From Pseudoalteromonas sp. UG3-2 (GTDB lineage: Bacteria; Pseudomonadota; Gammaproteobacteria; Enterobacterales; Alteromonadaceae), in assembly GCF_037120705.1 (NCBI RefSeq), contig NZ_JAWLJU010000002.1:3198001-3262000 (forward strand): a DNA stretch of 64,000 nt, given 5' to 3'. The notes beneath the pieces were generated by a model. The model was not told the origin of the DNA and made no database searches. It saw only the letters and a program-made list of their open reading frames with translations. The position numbers were made by a program, and so were the translations under genes. This document shows positions 1-9,297 of the stretch, one piece after another. Each line of letters begins with the position of its first letter. Positions within the stretch are counted from its first letter, which is position 1.

Positions 1-125
1 CGGTAATAAGTGAAGAGTTGCTGAGCTCAGTATTTGGTGTTTGCGCCGAGGTAAGTGCAGTCAGTCATCCGCACTGTGACGATAAAGTCCCGCATATTCG
101 CTTTCATTACGGTTATGTGCAATGA
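1..125 (+). CDS. ABC transporter ATP-binding protein, C-terminal end (partial)
   Basis: An open frame runs in from the left edge, with codons starting at base 3, and stops at TGA 123-125. That stop overlaps the next gene's ATG as ATGA. About 40 residues are visible, beginning VISEELLSSVFGV, a tail typical of FecE/BtuD-type importer ATPases. The 4-base overlap with a FecCD-type permease and the corrinoid genes downstream suggest it is the ATPase partner of that permease (BtuD role). The Walker motifs lie outside the window, so the family call is inferred from the tail and the context. Confidence 0.6.
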   Translation, partial: VISEELLSSVFGVCAEVSAVSHPHCDDKVPHIRFHYGYVQ

Positions 126-1117
126 GCAGACACCTAATCACATTCATACTTTTACTGATCACCCTAGTTAGCGTTTGCTGTGCCTTGAAACTGGGGGCCG
201 TGGAATTGCCTTGGCACGTCGTGGCTCAAGCGCTAATGGATTACAACGATCAGCAGCTCCAGCAAAAAATAGTGGTGGAGCTGCGTTTGCCACGAACGCT
301 ATTGGCGTTAGCGGCCGGGGCGGGTTTAGCCATTGCCGGATTAATTTTACAAACGGTGATGCGCAATCCACTGGCGGATCCCTATTTATTTGGTATTTCT
401 TCCGGCGCCTCTTTTGCTGTTGTGGTGTTAATTACCTGGTTTGGCGTGCAATCAAGCCTTGCCATGTCAGCGGCTGCTTTTGTCGGTAGCATGTTGGCGA
501 TGGTGTTATTACTGCTGATAGCCAGGCGTAATCACTTGCAACAAGTTGAAACCATGGTACTGGCCGGAGTGGCACTGTCATTTTTGTTTAGTGCGTTAAC
601 CAGCTTATTGCTGTATTGGAGTGATCCTCAAGCCATCAGCGCGATTATGTTTTGGAATTTAGGCTCTTTTGCTCGCGCTAGCTGGCAATGGCTGTGGCTG
701 CCTTTGTCTGTGGTGTTAACTGGATTGGTGCTGCTCCTGATTATGCGCAGGCCCTTATCTGCCTTACTGTTAGGAGATGAAAGTGCCACCACGCTTGGGG
801 TCAATGTCGCTCGGGTACGCATTGGTATGCTGGTTATTAGCTCCTTGATCACAGCGTTGTTGGTCGCGGCGTGTGGAGGGGTTGGTTTTGTCGGCTTGAT
901 GATCCCCCATATTGTGCGGTTCTTTATTTCACAAGCCCGCGTCAGTGGTTTAATGGCAACGGCCCTGAGTGGGGCGCTATTAATGCTTTGGGTCGATGTT
1001 ATATCACGCACCCTGATAAACAACCAAGAGCTGCCTGTTGGGATCATTACCGCAGCCATGGGGAGCCTGTTCTTTTTAGCTATATTACTGATTAAAAAGC
1101 GTCATGCTGCGCTCTAG
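122..1117 (+). CDS. btuC: FecCD-family ABC permease, probably vitamin B12 / corrinoid (BtuC-like)
   Basis: A 331-residue inner-membrane permease, the usual length for BtuC/FecCD proteins, which have about ten membrane helices. The sequence is strongly hydrophobic throughout. It has the family's conserved segments: LRLPRTLLALAAGAGLAIAG near residues 54-73, then QTVMRNPLADPYLFGISSGA, and near the C-terminus GGVGFVGLMIPHIVR. It would form the channel through which a periplasmic binding protein delivers a corrinoid, driven by the upstream ATPase. FecCD permeases also carry siderophores and heme. The B12 assignment rests on cobQ, cobO and a BtuF-like protein following on the same strand. Confidence 0.8.
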   Translation: MSRHLITFILLLITLVSVCCALKLGAVELPWHVVAQALMDYNDQQLQQKIVVELRLPRTLLALAAGAGLAIAGLILQTVMRNPLADPYLFGISSGASFAVVVLITWFGVQSSLAMSAAAFVGSMLAMVLLLLIARRNHLQQVETMVLAGVALSFLFSALTSLLLYWSDPQAISAIMFWNLGSFARASWQWLWLPLSVVLTGLVLLLIMRRPLSALLLGDESATTLGVNVARVRIGMLVISSLITALLVAACGGVGFVGLMIPHIVRFFISQARVSGLMATALSGALLMLWVDVISRTLINNQELPVGIITAAMGSLFFLAILLIKKRHAAL

Positions 1118-1207
1118 GGATCAAAGTATGAAGCAGAGTGAAGCAGCCAACGGCAATGCTAATGTGCTTATGATGGTAGTGTTAAGCTTCAGTGTGGAGG
1201 CCCGTTT

Positions 1208-2680
1208 ATGCAGACGTTGATGATCCAAGGAACCACCTCCGATGCCGGGAAAACCACGCTGGTTGCGGGCCTTTGTCGAGTACTACGACGCAAAGGAATT
1301 AACGTTGCCCCATTTAAACCTCAGAATATGGCGCTCAACAGCGCAGTGACCGCCGATGGTGGTGAAATTGGTCGAGCACAAGCGCTGCAAGCACAAGCTG
1401 CCGGCATTGTGCCAAGCGTTGACCTTAATCCCATTTTGTTAAAGCCCAACAGCGACACTGGAGCTCAGGTAATTGTTCATGGCCGGGCACTGGATAACAT
1501 GGCGGCTGCGACTTATCACGACTATAAAGCCACTGCCATGTCGGCGGTACTGAGCTCACATCAAAGGTTAAGTGAATGCTTTCAAGTGTGTGTGGCTGAA
1601 GGCGCAGGCAGTCCGGCAGAAATAAACCTACGAGCTCGTGATATTGCCAATATGGGCTTTGCCTGTGAAGTGAAATGCCCGGTGATCATTATTGCGGATA
1701 TTGACAAAGGAGGAGTCTTCGCCCACTTAGTGGGGACTCTGGCATTGCTAAGCGAATACGAGCAGAGCTTGGTCAAAGGCTTTGTGATTAATCGTTTTCG
1801 TGGCGATATTTCATTATTACAACCTGGTCTTGAATGGCTTGAACAAAGAACGGCAAAACCCGTACTTGGCGTGCTGCCTTACTTACATGGTTTAAGTTTA
1901 GACGCTGAAGATGCCGTCAACACCGAAAGCCACAGCGAGCAGCCGCTAATAAAGGTCAAGGTGTTACTGCTGCCGCATCTCAGTAATCATACTGACTTTG
2001 ATGCTTTGCGCTTAAATCCGCGAGTTGAATTAAGCTATGTGCGTTACCAACAAGCCATTGACAGCTGTGATCTGGTGATCATTCCCGGCAGTAAGAATGT
2101 CCTTGGTGATTTGGCATTTCTTAGGGAGCAGGGTTGGGCTGAGCAACTAAAGCGTCATTTACGCTATGGCGGCAAGGTGCTCGGTGTCTGTGGTGGAATG
2201 CAAATGTTAGGAAAACAAATTTACGATCCGTTACAGCTTGAGTCTAACCTTGGCGCCGTGGCAGGTCTGGGGCTTGCGGACTTTACCACCACCTTGCGTG
2301 CACAAAAGACCCTTCAGCAAGTGCAAGCAGAGTGTTTATTAACCACACCACCCTGTGCTATCCAAGGTTATGAGATCCATGCCGGCGTCAGTGAAGGTAA
2401 GGCACTCACCAGGCCTTTTTCTCACCATCAAGGTGAGTACGGGACGAGTATAAGTGATGGCTTTATTGCCGCTGATGACCAAGTTGCTGGCACCTATTTA
2501 CATGGCTTGTTTGATACCCCATCAGCCTGTGATGCTATTTTGGCTTGGGCAAGTAGCGACAGCCAAACGTTTAATGCAATTGACATGGCACAACATACCG
2601 AGCAGCAACTAGAGCGGCTTGCCGATTGTTGTGAAGCGCACTTGGATTGGCAACAGTTAATGCAAATAATTGAGGAATAA
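1208..2680 (+). CDS. cobQ: Cobyric acid synthase (glutamine-dependent amidotransferase)
   Basis: A 490-residue protein of CobQ/CbiP length. CobQ amidates adenosylcobyrinate a,c-diamide at four side chains, using ATP and glutamine, in cobalamin synthesis. The N-terminal dethiobiotin-synthetase-like domain begins [18 protein letters not shown], with the P-loop around residues 8-17. The C-terminal class I glutamine amidotransferase domain carries GVCGGMQML, with nucleophile Cys328, and TYLHGLFD with His432. The ATG follows a GGAGG at about 1196. The stop is one base before the cobO ATG, so the two are probably co-transcribed. Its presence implies late corrin-ring synthesis or salvage of early corrinoids, not only uptake of finished B12. 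Confidence 0.95.
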   Translation: MQTLMIQGTTSDAGKTTLVAGLCRVLRRKGINVAPFKPQNMALNSAVTADGGEIGRAQALQAQAAGIVPSVDLNPILLKPNSDTGAQVIVHGRALDNMAAATYHDYKATAMSAVLSSHQRLSECFQVCVAEGAGSPAEINLRARDIANMGFACEVKCPVIIIADIDKGGVFAHLVGTLALLSEYEQSLVKGFVINRFRGDISLLQPGLEWLEQRTAKPVLGVLPYLHGLSLDAEDAVNTESHSEQPLIKVKVLLLPHLSNHTDFDALRLNPRVELSYVRYQQAIDSCDLVIIPGSKNVLGDLAFLREQGWAEQLKRHLRYGGKVLGVCGGMQMLGKQIYDPLQLESNLGAVAGLGLADFTTTLRAQKTLQQVQAECLLTTPPCAIQGYEIHAGVSEGKALTRPFSHHQGEYGTSISDGFIAADDQVAGTYLHGLFDTPSACDAILAWASSDSQTFNAIDMAQHTEQQLERLADCCEAHLDWQQLMQIIEE

Positions 2681-2681
2681 A

Positions 2682-3278
2682 ATGACGGATAAATCGGATA
2701 AGCACCAACAAAGACAACAAAAGGTGAAACAACAAGTCGATGCCAGAGTCGCTGCTGCGCAGCAAGAGCAGGGGGTTTTGCAAGTGATCACCGGCAATGG
2801 CAAAGGTAAGTCGACGTCAGGATTCGGCACGGTGGCGCGTTGCGTGGGCCACGGCATGAACGCTGCCGTAGTACAGTTTATTAAAGGCATGTGGGAGTGT
2901 GGCGAGCGTAACTTATTAGAGCAAGCTGGCGTGCCATTTGCGGTGATGAAAACCGGCTTTACATGGGAAACGCAGAACCGGGAGACCGACACCGCAGCGG
3001 CACAGCAAACCTGGCAACAAGCAAAACAATGGCTTAAAGACGACAGCATCGACCTAGTGTTACTTGATGAACTCACTTACATGGTCAGTTATGATTATCT
3101 TGATTTAGATGAGGTGATCGCTGCGCTCGAGCAGCGGCCCAAAATGCAGTCGGTGATCATTACGGGTCGTGGCGCTCACCGCCGCTTATTGGAAATGGCC
3201 GATACGGTGAGCGAAGTCCGTAACGTCAAACACGCTTTTGATGCCGGTATCAAAGCGCAAAAAGGCTTTGATTACTGA
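2682..3278 (+). CDS. cobO: Corrinoid adenosyltransferase (CobO/BtuR type)
   Basis: A 198-residue cytoplasmic enzyme that transfers the adenosyl group of ATP to the cobalt of reduced corrinoids. The P-loop variant GNGKGKST (residues about 37-44) marks the CobO/CobA/BtuR family, as do WECGERNLLEQAG and the acidic DLVLLDELTYMV segment. I chose ATG 2682, preceded by GAGG, over a TTG 12 bases upstream. The N-terminus is charged and glutamine-rich, as is usual for BtuR. Its last base is shared with the start of btuF, so translation is tightly coupled. Confidence 0.93.
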   Translation: MTDKSDKHQQRQQKVKQQVDARVAAAQQEQGVLQVITGNGKGKSTSGFGTVARCVGHGMNAAVVQFIKGMWECGERNLLEQAGVPFAVMKTGFTWETQNRETDTAAAQQTWQQAKQWLKDDSIDLVLLDELTYMVSYDYLDLDEVIAALEQRPKMQSVIITGRGAHRRLLEMADTVSEVRNVKHAFDAGIKAQKGFDY

Positions 3279-4126
3279 TGTTACGATACGCTTGTTATTG
3301 GCTGGTTTTCTGTAGCTGTGTGGCAACAGCCAAACCGGCCGAGCGCATTGTAGCCTTAGCGCCACACATTGTTGAAAACTTGTATGCCATTGGTGCCGGT
3401 GAGCGCATTGTGGCCACGGTTGAACATGCCGATTACCCACAAGCGGCGCAACACATTGCTCGGGTCGGTGGCCATCATGGTATTCAGATAGAAAAAATAT
3501 TGGCACTGCAGCCCGACTTGGTCATTGCTTGGCAGTCAGGCAATAAACAGGCGGATCTCGACAAGCTAATACAGCTTGGTCTAACTGTGGTTTACAGTGA
3601 GGCAAAAGAAATTGACCAACTAGCTGAAGAGTTGCGTTATTTCGGTCAGTTAACCGCGCGCGAAGCGGCGGCAGAAAAAGTGGCGCAAGCCTTTACTGAG
3701 CAGCTGTTGGCATTGCGCAAACAGTATCAAAACAGCCGCGCCATTGCTGCCTTTTATCAGTTATGGCCAGATCCGCTGATGACCGTGGGCCCCAATAGCT
3801 GGCTGCAACAAGTGTTAGATGTCTGCCAAGCAGACAACGTGTTTGCAACCGCGCAAAGTGATTATCCGCAGATCAGTATTGAAAACGTCATAGCGGCTCA
3901 GCCTGAGGTCATTATTATCCCGCAGCAGCAATCGGGGCAGGCTAACCCGAGTGTTGCATGGCAGCGCTGGCCCAGTATTCCAGCCGTTAAACAACAACAG
4001 CTGATCACCGTTGATGCTGATTTGTTGCATCGTTACAGTGTCCGCATGCTTAATGGCGTCGCCGATTTGTGTGTTAAACTGGACCGCTCTCGAGCGCAAT
4101 TGACAGTAAATAAAGGTGAGAAATGA
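3278..4126 (+). CDS. btuF: Periplasmic corrinoid-binding protein, BtuF-like
   Basis: A 282-residue periplasmic binding protein with a signal peptide ([19 protein letters not shown], cleavage probably after about residue 19). The mature part starts [20 protein letters not shown], the usual opening of BtuF/FhuD-class proteins, and has [11 protein letters not shown] and WPSIPAVKQ later on. It would hand the corrinoid to the permease encoded at 122-1117. Position at the end of the cobQ-cobO row supports the B12 role over a siderophore role. The stop overlaps the ung start as ATGA. Confidence 0.85.
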   Translation: MLRYACYWLVFCSCVATAKPAERIVALAPHIVENLYAIGAGERIVATVEHADYPQAAQHIARVGGHHGIQIEKILALQPDLVIAWQSGNKQADLDKLIQLGLTVVYSEAKEIDQLAEELRYFGQLTAREAAAEKVAQAFTEQLLALRKQYQNSRAIAAFYQLWPDPLMTVGPNSWLQQVLDVCQADNVFATAQSDYPQISIENVIAAQPEVIIIPQQQSGQANPSVAWQRWPSIPAVKQQQLITVDADLLHRYSVRMLNGVADLCVKLDRSRAQLTVNKGEK

Positions 4127-4791
4127 CAAGTTGGAGCGATGTGTTAGGGGCTGAAAAGCAGCAGCCTTATTTTCAAGAAACCATGGAGTACGTGGCTGCG
4201 CGCCGAGCACAAGGGGTGCAAGTTTATCCTCCTCACGAGCAAGTTTTTGAGGCATTTAAAGTCACGCCATTTGAGCAAGTGAAAGTGGTGATTTTAGGGC
4301 AAGATCCATATCACGGACCGAACCAAGCCCATGGCCTGTGCTTTTCTGTGTTACCTGGGGTTAAGCCACCCCCCTCGCTGAAAAACATGTACAAAGAGCT
4401 GGCCCAAGACATCGAAGGCTTCACTATCCCTGAGCATGGCTATTTACTCGACTGGGCAAAACAAGGCGTGCTATTGCTGAATACCGTGCTTACGGTGGAG
4501 CAGGGGCAAGCCCATTCCCATAAAAAACTGGGTTGGGAGCGTTTTACCGATGTGGTGATACAACAGCTGAACGACCACAGCGAAGGCGTTATCTTTTTAC
4601 TGTGGGGATCGCACGCGCAAAAGAAAGGCAAAACGATTGATAGCAATCGTCACCATGTGCTGCACGCACCGCATCCTTCTCCGCTGTCCGCACACCGAGG
4701 CTTCTTTGGCTGCGGCCACTTTAGCCAAGCCAATCAGTTACTAAGTGGCATGGGCAAACAACCAATAGACTGGCAGTTGCCTCTTTCTTAG
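4123..4791 (+). CDS. ung: Uracil-DNA glycosylase, family 1
   Basis: A 222-residue base-excision repair enzyme that removes uracil from DNA. The water-activating motif [18 protein letters not shown] is present with the catalytic aspartate at residue 61. The C-terminal DNA-intercalation motif [17 protein letters not shown] is intact. The start overlaps the btuF stop, which ties this housekeeping gene to the corrinoid row although no functional link is known. A strong hairpin terminator follows. Confidence 0.97.
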   Translation: MTSWSDVLGAEKQQPYFQETMEYVAARRAQGVQVYPPHEQVFEAFKVTPFEQVKVVILGQDPYHGPNQAHGLCFSVLPGVKPPPSLKNMYKELAQDIEGFTIPEHGYLLDWAKQGVLLLNTVLTVEQGQAHSHKKLGWERFTDVVIQQLNDHSEGVIFLLWGSHAQKKGKTIDSNRHHVLHAPHPSPLSAHRGFFGCGHFSQANQLLSGMGKQPIDWQLPLS

Positions 4792-4807
4792 CGGTGAATA
4801 GAAAACG

Positions 4808-4836
4808 AAAAAGAGCGCCACAAGGGCGCTCTTTTT
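4808..4836. terminator. Bidirectional rho-independent terminator between ung and DUF3545 gene
   Basis: The stem AGAGCGCC / GGCGCTCT closes a short loop. It is flanked by an A-run on the left and a T-run on the right, so it can end transcription from both converging genes. Confidence 0.85.
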
Positions 4837-4837
4837 G

Positions 4838-5026
4838 TTAAAACTCTAGTTCGTCTATATCAACACTTTCTGCAAAAATATCAAGTTCCTGTAGTTCTTT
4901 GCGTAAACGCTGTTTATCTTTTAGCGCTTCAATTTCGCGCCACTTTCTTTTTTTGCCCTTAGATGAAGTTTTTTTTCTAGCCTCTGGACTTTCTAATACT
5001 TGCATTAACTCGTCTAGGGTATCCAT
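4838..5026 (-). CDS. DUF3545 family small protein
   Basis: A 62-residue protein with a very basic middle (RKKTSSKGKKRKWREIEAL, roughly residues 17-35) and an acidic C-terminus ending VDIDELEF. Length and composition match the DUF3545 family of short gammaproteobacterial proteins, whose function is unknown. There is no signal peptide or membrane segment. The ATG has a GGAG-type ribosome site just upstream. The basic, helix-forming core could bind nucleic acid, but that is only inference. Confidence 0.7.
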   Translation of the reverse strand: MDTLDELMQVLESPEARKKTSSKGKKRKWREIEALKDKQRLRKELQELDIFAESVDIDELEF

Positions 5027-5143
5027 GAAAATCTCCTATTGATAAAACCAACCCAAAGTGGCATTTGCTTTGACGATTAGCTCAACAACTGCAATGACAC
5101 CGTTGATTCTTCATACTGTTTGGCAAACCTCAAAAGAGGAACC

Positions 5144-5299
5144 GTGCAAAGTGTGATGGTTTTGTATACTAGCGTATTACTTATTATTGCTTGCTTTATA
5201 TACAAAAACCGAGAACAGCGGCATCAATTTTCACTTCGAGTATTATTGATATACCACAGCCGCAACAAAAATAAAACACAAATGTGTCTTTGGGGTTAA
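5144..5299 (+). CDS. Candidate small membrane protein (51 residues, GTG start)
   Basis: A short frame in the otherwise empty stretch 5027-5423. It starts at GTG 5144, two bases after GAGGAA, with an in-frame ATG at 5156. It encodes one hydrophobic segment (MVLYTSVLLIIACFIY) followed by a basic tail (KNREQRHQFSLR). A single helix followed by positive residues is typical of small inner-membrane proteins. I recognise no homologue and the frame could be chance. The rest of the stretch shows no gene or RNA I can identify. Confidence 0.25.
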   Translation: MQSVMVLYTSVLLIIACFIYKNREQRHQFSLRVLLIYHSRNKNKTQMCLWG

Positions 5300-5423
5300 A
5301 AGAAAGTGACAGTTTGATGAAGGTCAAAGGTTGCGGGCTTGATAAGGTAAGGGAAGTGGTGATGGGAGAGACTAAGTTGAAAATTTTTCGCTTTGCTAGT
5401 GTTTGTCAGCTGCGAGCTTGAAA

Positions 5424-5450
5424 CAAAAAACGCCGCATAAGCGGCGTTTA
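5424..5450 (-). terminator. Rho-independent terminator of tal
   Basis: The inverted repeat AAACGCCGC / GCGGCGTTT lies just downstream of the tal stop. On the reverse strand it is followed by a T-rich run. Confidence 0.8.
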
Positions 5451-5471
5451 CAAAATGGCTGTGCAGCGCAC

Positions 5472-6422
5472 TTACAGTGCTTTGAAGCGAGCCACTAAGG
5501 CTTCTTGGGCATCAGCAAATGAGCGAATGCCTTCAGCTAGCTTTTCAGTGGCCATGGCATCTTGGTTGTGCAACCAACGGAACTGACTTTCAGTGAGTGG
5601 TGCAGGCTTGGCCGCTGGGGTGAAGTCGCTTTCAAGAAGGTAGTCATCGTTGGCCGGCATGGCCGCTAACTCTTCAAGTAAAGCTGGGCTAATGGTGAGC
5701 TTGTCACAGCCGGTAAGCGCTAGGATTTCACCGGTGTTTCTGAAGCTAGCACCCATTACCACGGTATTATAACCGTGTTGCTTATAAAATTCGTAGATGC
5801 TGCGAACCGATTGTACACCAGGGTCTTGCAGTGGATCGGTTGGCTTTTCAAGGCCGTTTGCCACATGCCAATCTAAAATACGGCCAACAAAAGGTGAGAT
5901 CAGAAAGACATTGGCATCGGCACAAGCACGCGCTTGTGCATCGCTGAATAGTAGCGTTAAGTTACACTTAATGCCCTCTTTCTCCAGTGCTTCAGCGGCT
6001 TTAATGCCTTCCCATGTTGAGGCAATCTTGATTAAGATTTTGTCTTTGCTCACCCCTTGTGCTTGGTATAAATCCAGCAGCGTTTTGGCTTTGGCAATGG
6101 TCGCTTCGGTGTCAAATGATAAACGCGCATCAACCTCAGTGGAAATGTAACCTGGTACTGAATTGGCGATTTCTTTACCGATAACCACGGCAAAATAGTC
6201 ACAGGCAAGCTCTAATTGCTTGTCAGCATCACTTTCGTTGGCTTTGGCATAATCCCAAGCTTCGTTTAGATAAGGCTGATAAGCAGGCATATCGGCCGCT
6301 TTAAGCAGTAAAGACGGATTAGTCGTCGCATCCTCAGGTTGTAACTTACGGATTGCTTCTATGTCACCGGTGTCAGCGACAATCGATGAATGTTGTTTTA
6401 GCCTATCTAGTGCTGAAGTCAT
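5472..6422 (-). CDS. tal: Transaldolase
   Basis: A 316-residue enzyme of the non-oxidative pentose phosphate pathway that moves a dihydroxyacetone unit between sugar phosphates. The start at 6422 ([15 protein letters not shown]) has GAGGA upstream and gives the usual TalB length; the frame continues further upstream without a family match. [12 protein letters not shown] and the Schiff-base motif [12 protein letters not shown] are present. The lysine falls at residue 132, as in E. coli TalB. It is divergent from yaaA, as the two are also near neighbours in E. coli. The 257-base gap 6423-6679 should hold both promoters. Confidence 0.97.
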   Translation of the reverse strand: MTSALDRLKQHSSIVADTGDIEAIRKLQPEDATTNPSLLLKAADMPAYQPYLNEAWDYAKANESDADKQLELACDYFAVVIGKEIANSVPGYISTEVDARLSFDTEATIAKAKTLLDLYQAQGVSKDKILIKIASTWEGIKAAEALEKEGIKCNLTLLFSDAQARACADANVFLISPFVGRILDWHVANGLEKPTDPLQDPGVQSVRSIYEFYKQHGYNTVVMGASFRNTGEILALTGCDKLTISPALLEELAAMPANDDYLLESDFTPAAKPAPLTESQFRWLHNQDAMATEKLAEGIRSFADAQEALVARFKAL

Positions 6423-6679
6423 GTGTTCCTCATTCCAAAGTTGATAACAGCGAAGTGATATTAGACGCCTTATGTTGCAACACCATGAAAGTGCTTGATA
6501 GGTCATATGTCCGTTGTCTGACATATCAGCGCATGTTGGTGATGAAAATATTAAGGCGAAACCACTGTATGTGGCGGATTGTATCGCCTTGGGTTGCCAG
6601 TCTATAAAGACTTGAAGTTACCAAGGGATAGTGTTGAAATTGACATTAATTACCAGCTAAGTCAATAGGCAACCTATCT

Positions 6680-7456
6680 ATGATCACAGTTATCTCTCCG
6701 GCGAAAAATCTGGACTACGAAACGCCAGCACCCACTGACCGTTACACGCAACCTGAGCTACTCAACCACAGCGAAGAGTTGATCTCGGTATGCCGTGAGT
6801 TGTCGCCACAGGACATCGGCTCGCTGATGAAGATCAGCGATAAATTAGCTGGCTTAAACGCAGCGCGTTTTGCCGAGTGGTCTCAGCCTTTTACTGCCGA
6901 CAATGCCAAACCAGCGGTGTTCGCTTTTAACGGGGATGTTTATGTTGGCCTTGAGGCGGAAAGCTTATCAGACAGCAGCCTGGAGTATGGGCAAAACCAT
7001 CTGCGTATTCTCTCGGGGTTATATGGGGTGTTAAAACCGCTTGATCTGATGCAGGCGTACCGCTTAGAAATGGGCACTAAGCTTGAAAACCCGCGGGGTA
7101 AAAACCTCTATGAGTTTTGGGGTACCACCATCGCCGAAAAACTAAATGAAGCCATGGCTGCGGCAAAGACCAAGCAGTTGGTGAACTTAGCATCAAACGA
7201 ATACTTTAAAGCGGTAGATAAAAAAGCCCTAGAGGGTGAGATAATCACCCCGGTGTTTAAAGATTGTAAAAACGGCCAATACAAGGTCATTAGCTTTTAC
7301 GCGAAAAAAGCCCGTGGCATGATGGCGCGCTATATCATAGAAAATCAAGTATCTGATTTAGAAAGCTTAAAAGCCTTTGACGTGGCAGGGTATTATTACA
7401 GTGAAGAAGCCACTAAAAAGGCACAAGAACCAGTTTTTTTAAGAGCAGAGCAATGA
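6680..7456 (+). CDS. yaaA: Peroxide stress protein YaaA (UPF0246)
   Basis: A 258-residue cytoplasmic protein with the family signature opening [18 protein letters not shown] and internal FNGDVYVGL and [16 protein letters not shown]. In E. coli, YaaA lowers intracellular free iron and limits DNA damage during peroxide stress, and is under OxyR control. I see no clear OxyR site here. The stop overlaps the start of a small lipoprotein gene (ATGA), so the two are likely co-translated. Confidence 0.92.
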   Translation: MITVISPAKNLDYETPAPTDRYTQPELLNHSEELISVCRELSPQDIGSLMKISDKLAGLNAARFAEWSQPFTADNAKPAVFAFNGDVYVGLEAESLSDSSLEYGQNHLRILSGLYGVLKPLDLMQAYRLEMGTKLENPRGKNLYEFWGTTIAEKLNEAMAAAKTKQLVNLASNEYFKAVDKKALEGEIITPVFKDCKNGQYKVISFYAKKARGMMARYIIENQVSDLESLKAFDVAGYYYSEEATKKAQEPVFLRAEQ

Positions 7457-7731
7457 AAACAAAACTATTTTTAGCCACGGCTTTCGCTGTGGTATTGATG
7501 AGCGGCTGTAGCGGAAAATTCACATCTAGAGTAAGTAATGTACCCGTAGATTGTGACAGTAACTCTCGTTCCTGTTCGCTTACCTGCAGCAAAGATTATT
7601 CGGACCCTATGCAAGTACAAAGCTGTGAAGACAGATGTTTTCAACAGCAAAATCAATGTCGAGTGAACAGACCAACAGAAGATAAATGGGAAGTTACTGA
7701 GCAATCGACAACTTATCCTAGTTTGTTTTAA
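7453..7731 (+). CDS. Small cysteine-rich lipoprotein
   Basis: A 92-residue protein with a lipoprotein signal: a basic start, a hydrophobic core, and lipobox LMSGC with the lipidated cysteine at residue 19. The mature part holds six further cysteines in a compact middle section, enough for three disulfides in the periplasm. I do not recognise a family. It overlaps the yaaA stop by four bases and probably shares its transcript. The stop is only nine bases from the stop of the opposing gene, with no hairpin between them. Confidence 0.7.
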   Translation: MKTKLFLATAFAVVLMSGCSGKFTSRVSNVPVDCDSNSRSCSLTCSKDYSDPMQVQSCEDRCFQQQNQCRVNRPTEDKWEVTEQSTTYPSLF

Positions 7732-7740
7732 CTAACTTCA

Positions 7741-8526
7741 TTACGCGCCTTTTGGAAGGCTCATGTAGGCGCGTACTACTCTATCTCTAAACGCCATATC
7801 CTGCGCCTTCTGAGCACTCCTGTACAGTTGGCAAAAACCTTCAGGACTGCCTGTTTGCAATAAAATTTCATCCAGCGACTTAACCGTATTTAACGTCGCC
7901 CTCCAACGTGAAGCAATACTGGCGTCAGGCTCTGGAAGTTGTTTTAATATTTGTTCTGATAATAGGAAATCGCTGTTGCTGGCCACCTTAATCATGTCAT
8001 CATTGGCAGCTGCTAACCAAGTTGCGCCTTTAGTGTCCACACAAATAAGCGGTAAATAAGGAGATATGGCTGGAAATACAGTGTTTTTATATACCTCGAC
8101 CTGCCAGTAAGACTTGGCAATTGTAACAAACTGCTCAAAGCTAGTAATGGCCGCAAAGCCAGAGATGGCCAGTGGTTTTATCTCAACTCGAGGTTTGTTG
8201 GCATTCACGGTGTCATTGGCGGTGTCGATATACCAATCGCCAACGATAAGCGCGTTTTGAAAGTACTCATCGCGCAATGAACCCCATACTTTCTTTAATT
8301 CGGCATTTTCCTGTTGCATGTATTCACGCAGTGGCGCCAGCTGTGCATTGTTTTGCTTTAGCACGGCCACAATCCGTTTGTACATTTCATCGCGTACTTC
8401 CAAGCAGCGCCCGAGCGGATAGGGTTTGCCTGCAAAGCTGGGTATTTTCACTGCAAGCTTAAGATCCGCTTGCAGGCGGATGTTAGCCAGTTCATGGGCC
8501 AATAAGTCGATTTCTGTTTGCTGCAA
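7741..8526 (-). CDS. Hypothetical protein of 261 residues with an uncertain start
   Basis: A soluble, mixed alpha/beta-looking protein with no signal peptide or membrane helix and no motif I recognise. The only usable start near the 5' end is TTG 8526; an in-frame TAA lies seven codons upstream, and the first internal ATG is at about residue 48. I see no convincing ribosome site before the TTG. The frame is long and codon use looks like that of neighbours, so it was a gene. The weak start, and the decayed gene next to it, leave open that the 5' end has been lost. Confidence 0.5.
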   Translation of the reverse strand: MQQTEIDLLAHELANIRLQADLKLAVKIPSFAGKPYPLGRCLEVRDEMYKRIVAVLKQNNAQLAPLREYMQQENAELKKVWGSLRDEYFQNALIVGDWYIDTANDTVNANKPRVEIKPLAISGFAAITSFEQFVTIAKSYWQVEVYKNTVFPAISPYLPLICVDTKGATWLAAANDDMIKVASNSDFLLSEQILKQLPEPDASIASRWRATLNTVKSLDEILLQTGSPEGFCQLYRSAQKAQDMAFRDRVVRAYMSLPKGA

Positions 8527-8615
8527 GAGGTTGTCACTGGGCTTTTAGAATTTCTACCTAGTATAGCCACAGTGACAAAATTATCTATTAAAATATAGAG
8601 TTATAATAATAGCTA

Positions 8616-8946
8616 TTACCTTACCGAAGAGATCAGATAACTTAAGATGGCATCGGGCTCCGGGTCACGGCTGGTGTCTGGTAAGTACTTCGCCGCTTGC
8701 AATACCTCTTGCTCAACCAAAATATCGAGGGCATCAAGCTGAGCTAAGCCGGTTTTTCCTAAATAGAGGTTATCGAGCTTACGCTGTTGGGCCAGTTGCA
8801 CACATAGGTAAAACCTTTGAGGTAAAGGTGATCTTTGGTAAAGCCACCGACACGAAATACCCGGGTGGCCAGCGAAAATGCTTCATTAAGGCTCAGAATG
8901 CCCGAGTCCATCAAGTATTCTATAACTTGAGTACTGCTGTTACATT
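8616..8946 (-). pseudogene. Frameshifted C-terminal remnant of a DUF1704-like (QEGLA-motif) gene
   Basis: On the reverse strand, the frame from about 8946 reads QVIEYLMDSGILSLNEAFSL and continues to FTKDHLYLKGFTYV. The reading then shifts at about 8799-8804 into a second frame that reads VQLAQQRKLDNLYLGKTGLA and runs to a stop at 8616. Joined, the two pieces form one continuous C-terminal domain of about 110 residues. It resembles the end of DUF1704 proteins, which are normally several hundred residues long. The shift sits in a TGTGTG-like run and fits gain of one GT dinucleotide. Stops upstream of 8946 show the rest is gone. The family call is from memory of the motif. Confidence 0.6.
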
Positions 8947-9045
8947 AATTGCCGAAAGTCACGACTATAGTACTTTGTAGCGCAATACGCTTATAATCAG
9001 AAACTTCAGCGTTAGCTGGCGCGAAGTAACAATGGAACACATACA

Positions 9046-9297
9046 ATGCAGTTAATTATTTTATTGATAATCGGGGTAGTTCTGGTTTTACAGTATTTTG
9101 CAATCAAAAAGGGGTTGCTTGTCCCTACTGTTTACTCCAAAAACCAAAGAGTAAGAGCGGCTGTAATTGTTGCTGTACCTATTATGATTTGTGGCATCAT
9201 AGAGAGCCAGTCAGCTATGGTCATTCTCGGTATGTTTCTGGGTTATGTATGCTTTAGAAGGCAAACTTGGTATAAGCGAAAAGAGAAGGGCAGCTAA
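9046..9297 (+). CDS. Small membrane protein, unknown
   Basis: An 83-residue protein with an N-terminal helix (QLIILLIIGVVLVLQYFAI), a basic stretch, and a second hydrophobic region from about residue 40 to 67, ending in a basic tail. It should sit in the inner membrane with two or three helices. I do not recognise a family. The ribosome site is weak. GTTAGCT lies at 9011-9017 upstream, and its complement AGCTAAC (9292-9298) spans the stop codon, an arrangement that recalls an integron cassette, discussed as a finding. Confidence 0.5.
   Translation: MQLIILLIIGVVLVLQYFAIKKGLLVPTVYSKNQRVRAAVIVAVPIMICGIIESQSAMVILGMFLGYVCFRRQTWYKRKEKGS

Noticed and set aside
628..1059. A 143-codon reverse frame inside the permease gene.
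   Set aside because: Antisense shadow of a conserved membrane protein; no independent evidence.
1128..1220. A 30-codon frame between the btuC-like gene and cobQ.
   Set aside because: No ribosome site, low-complexity composition and overlap with the cobQ start; more likely leader sequence.
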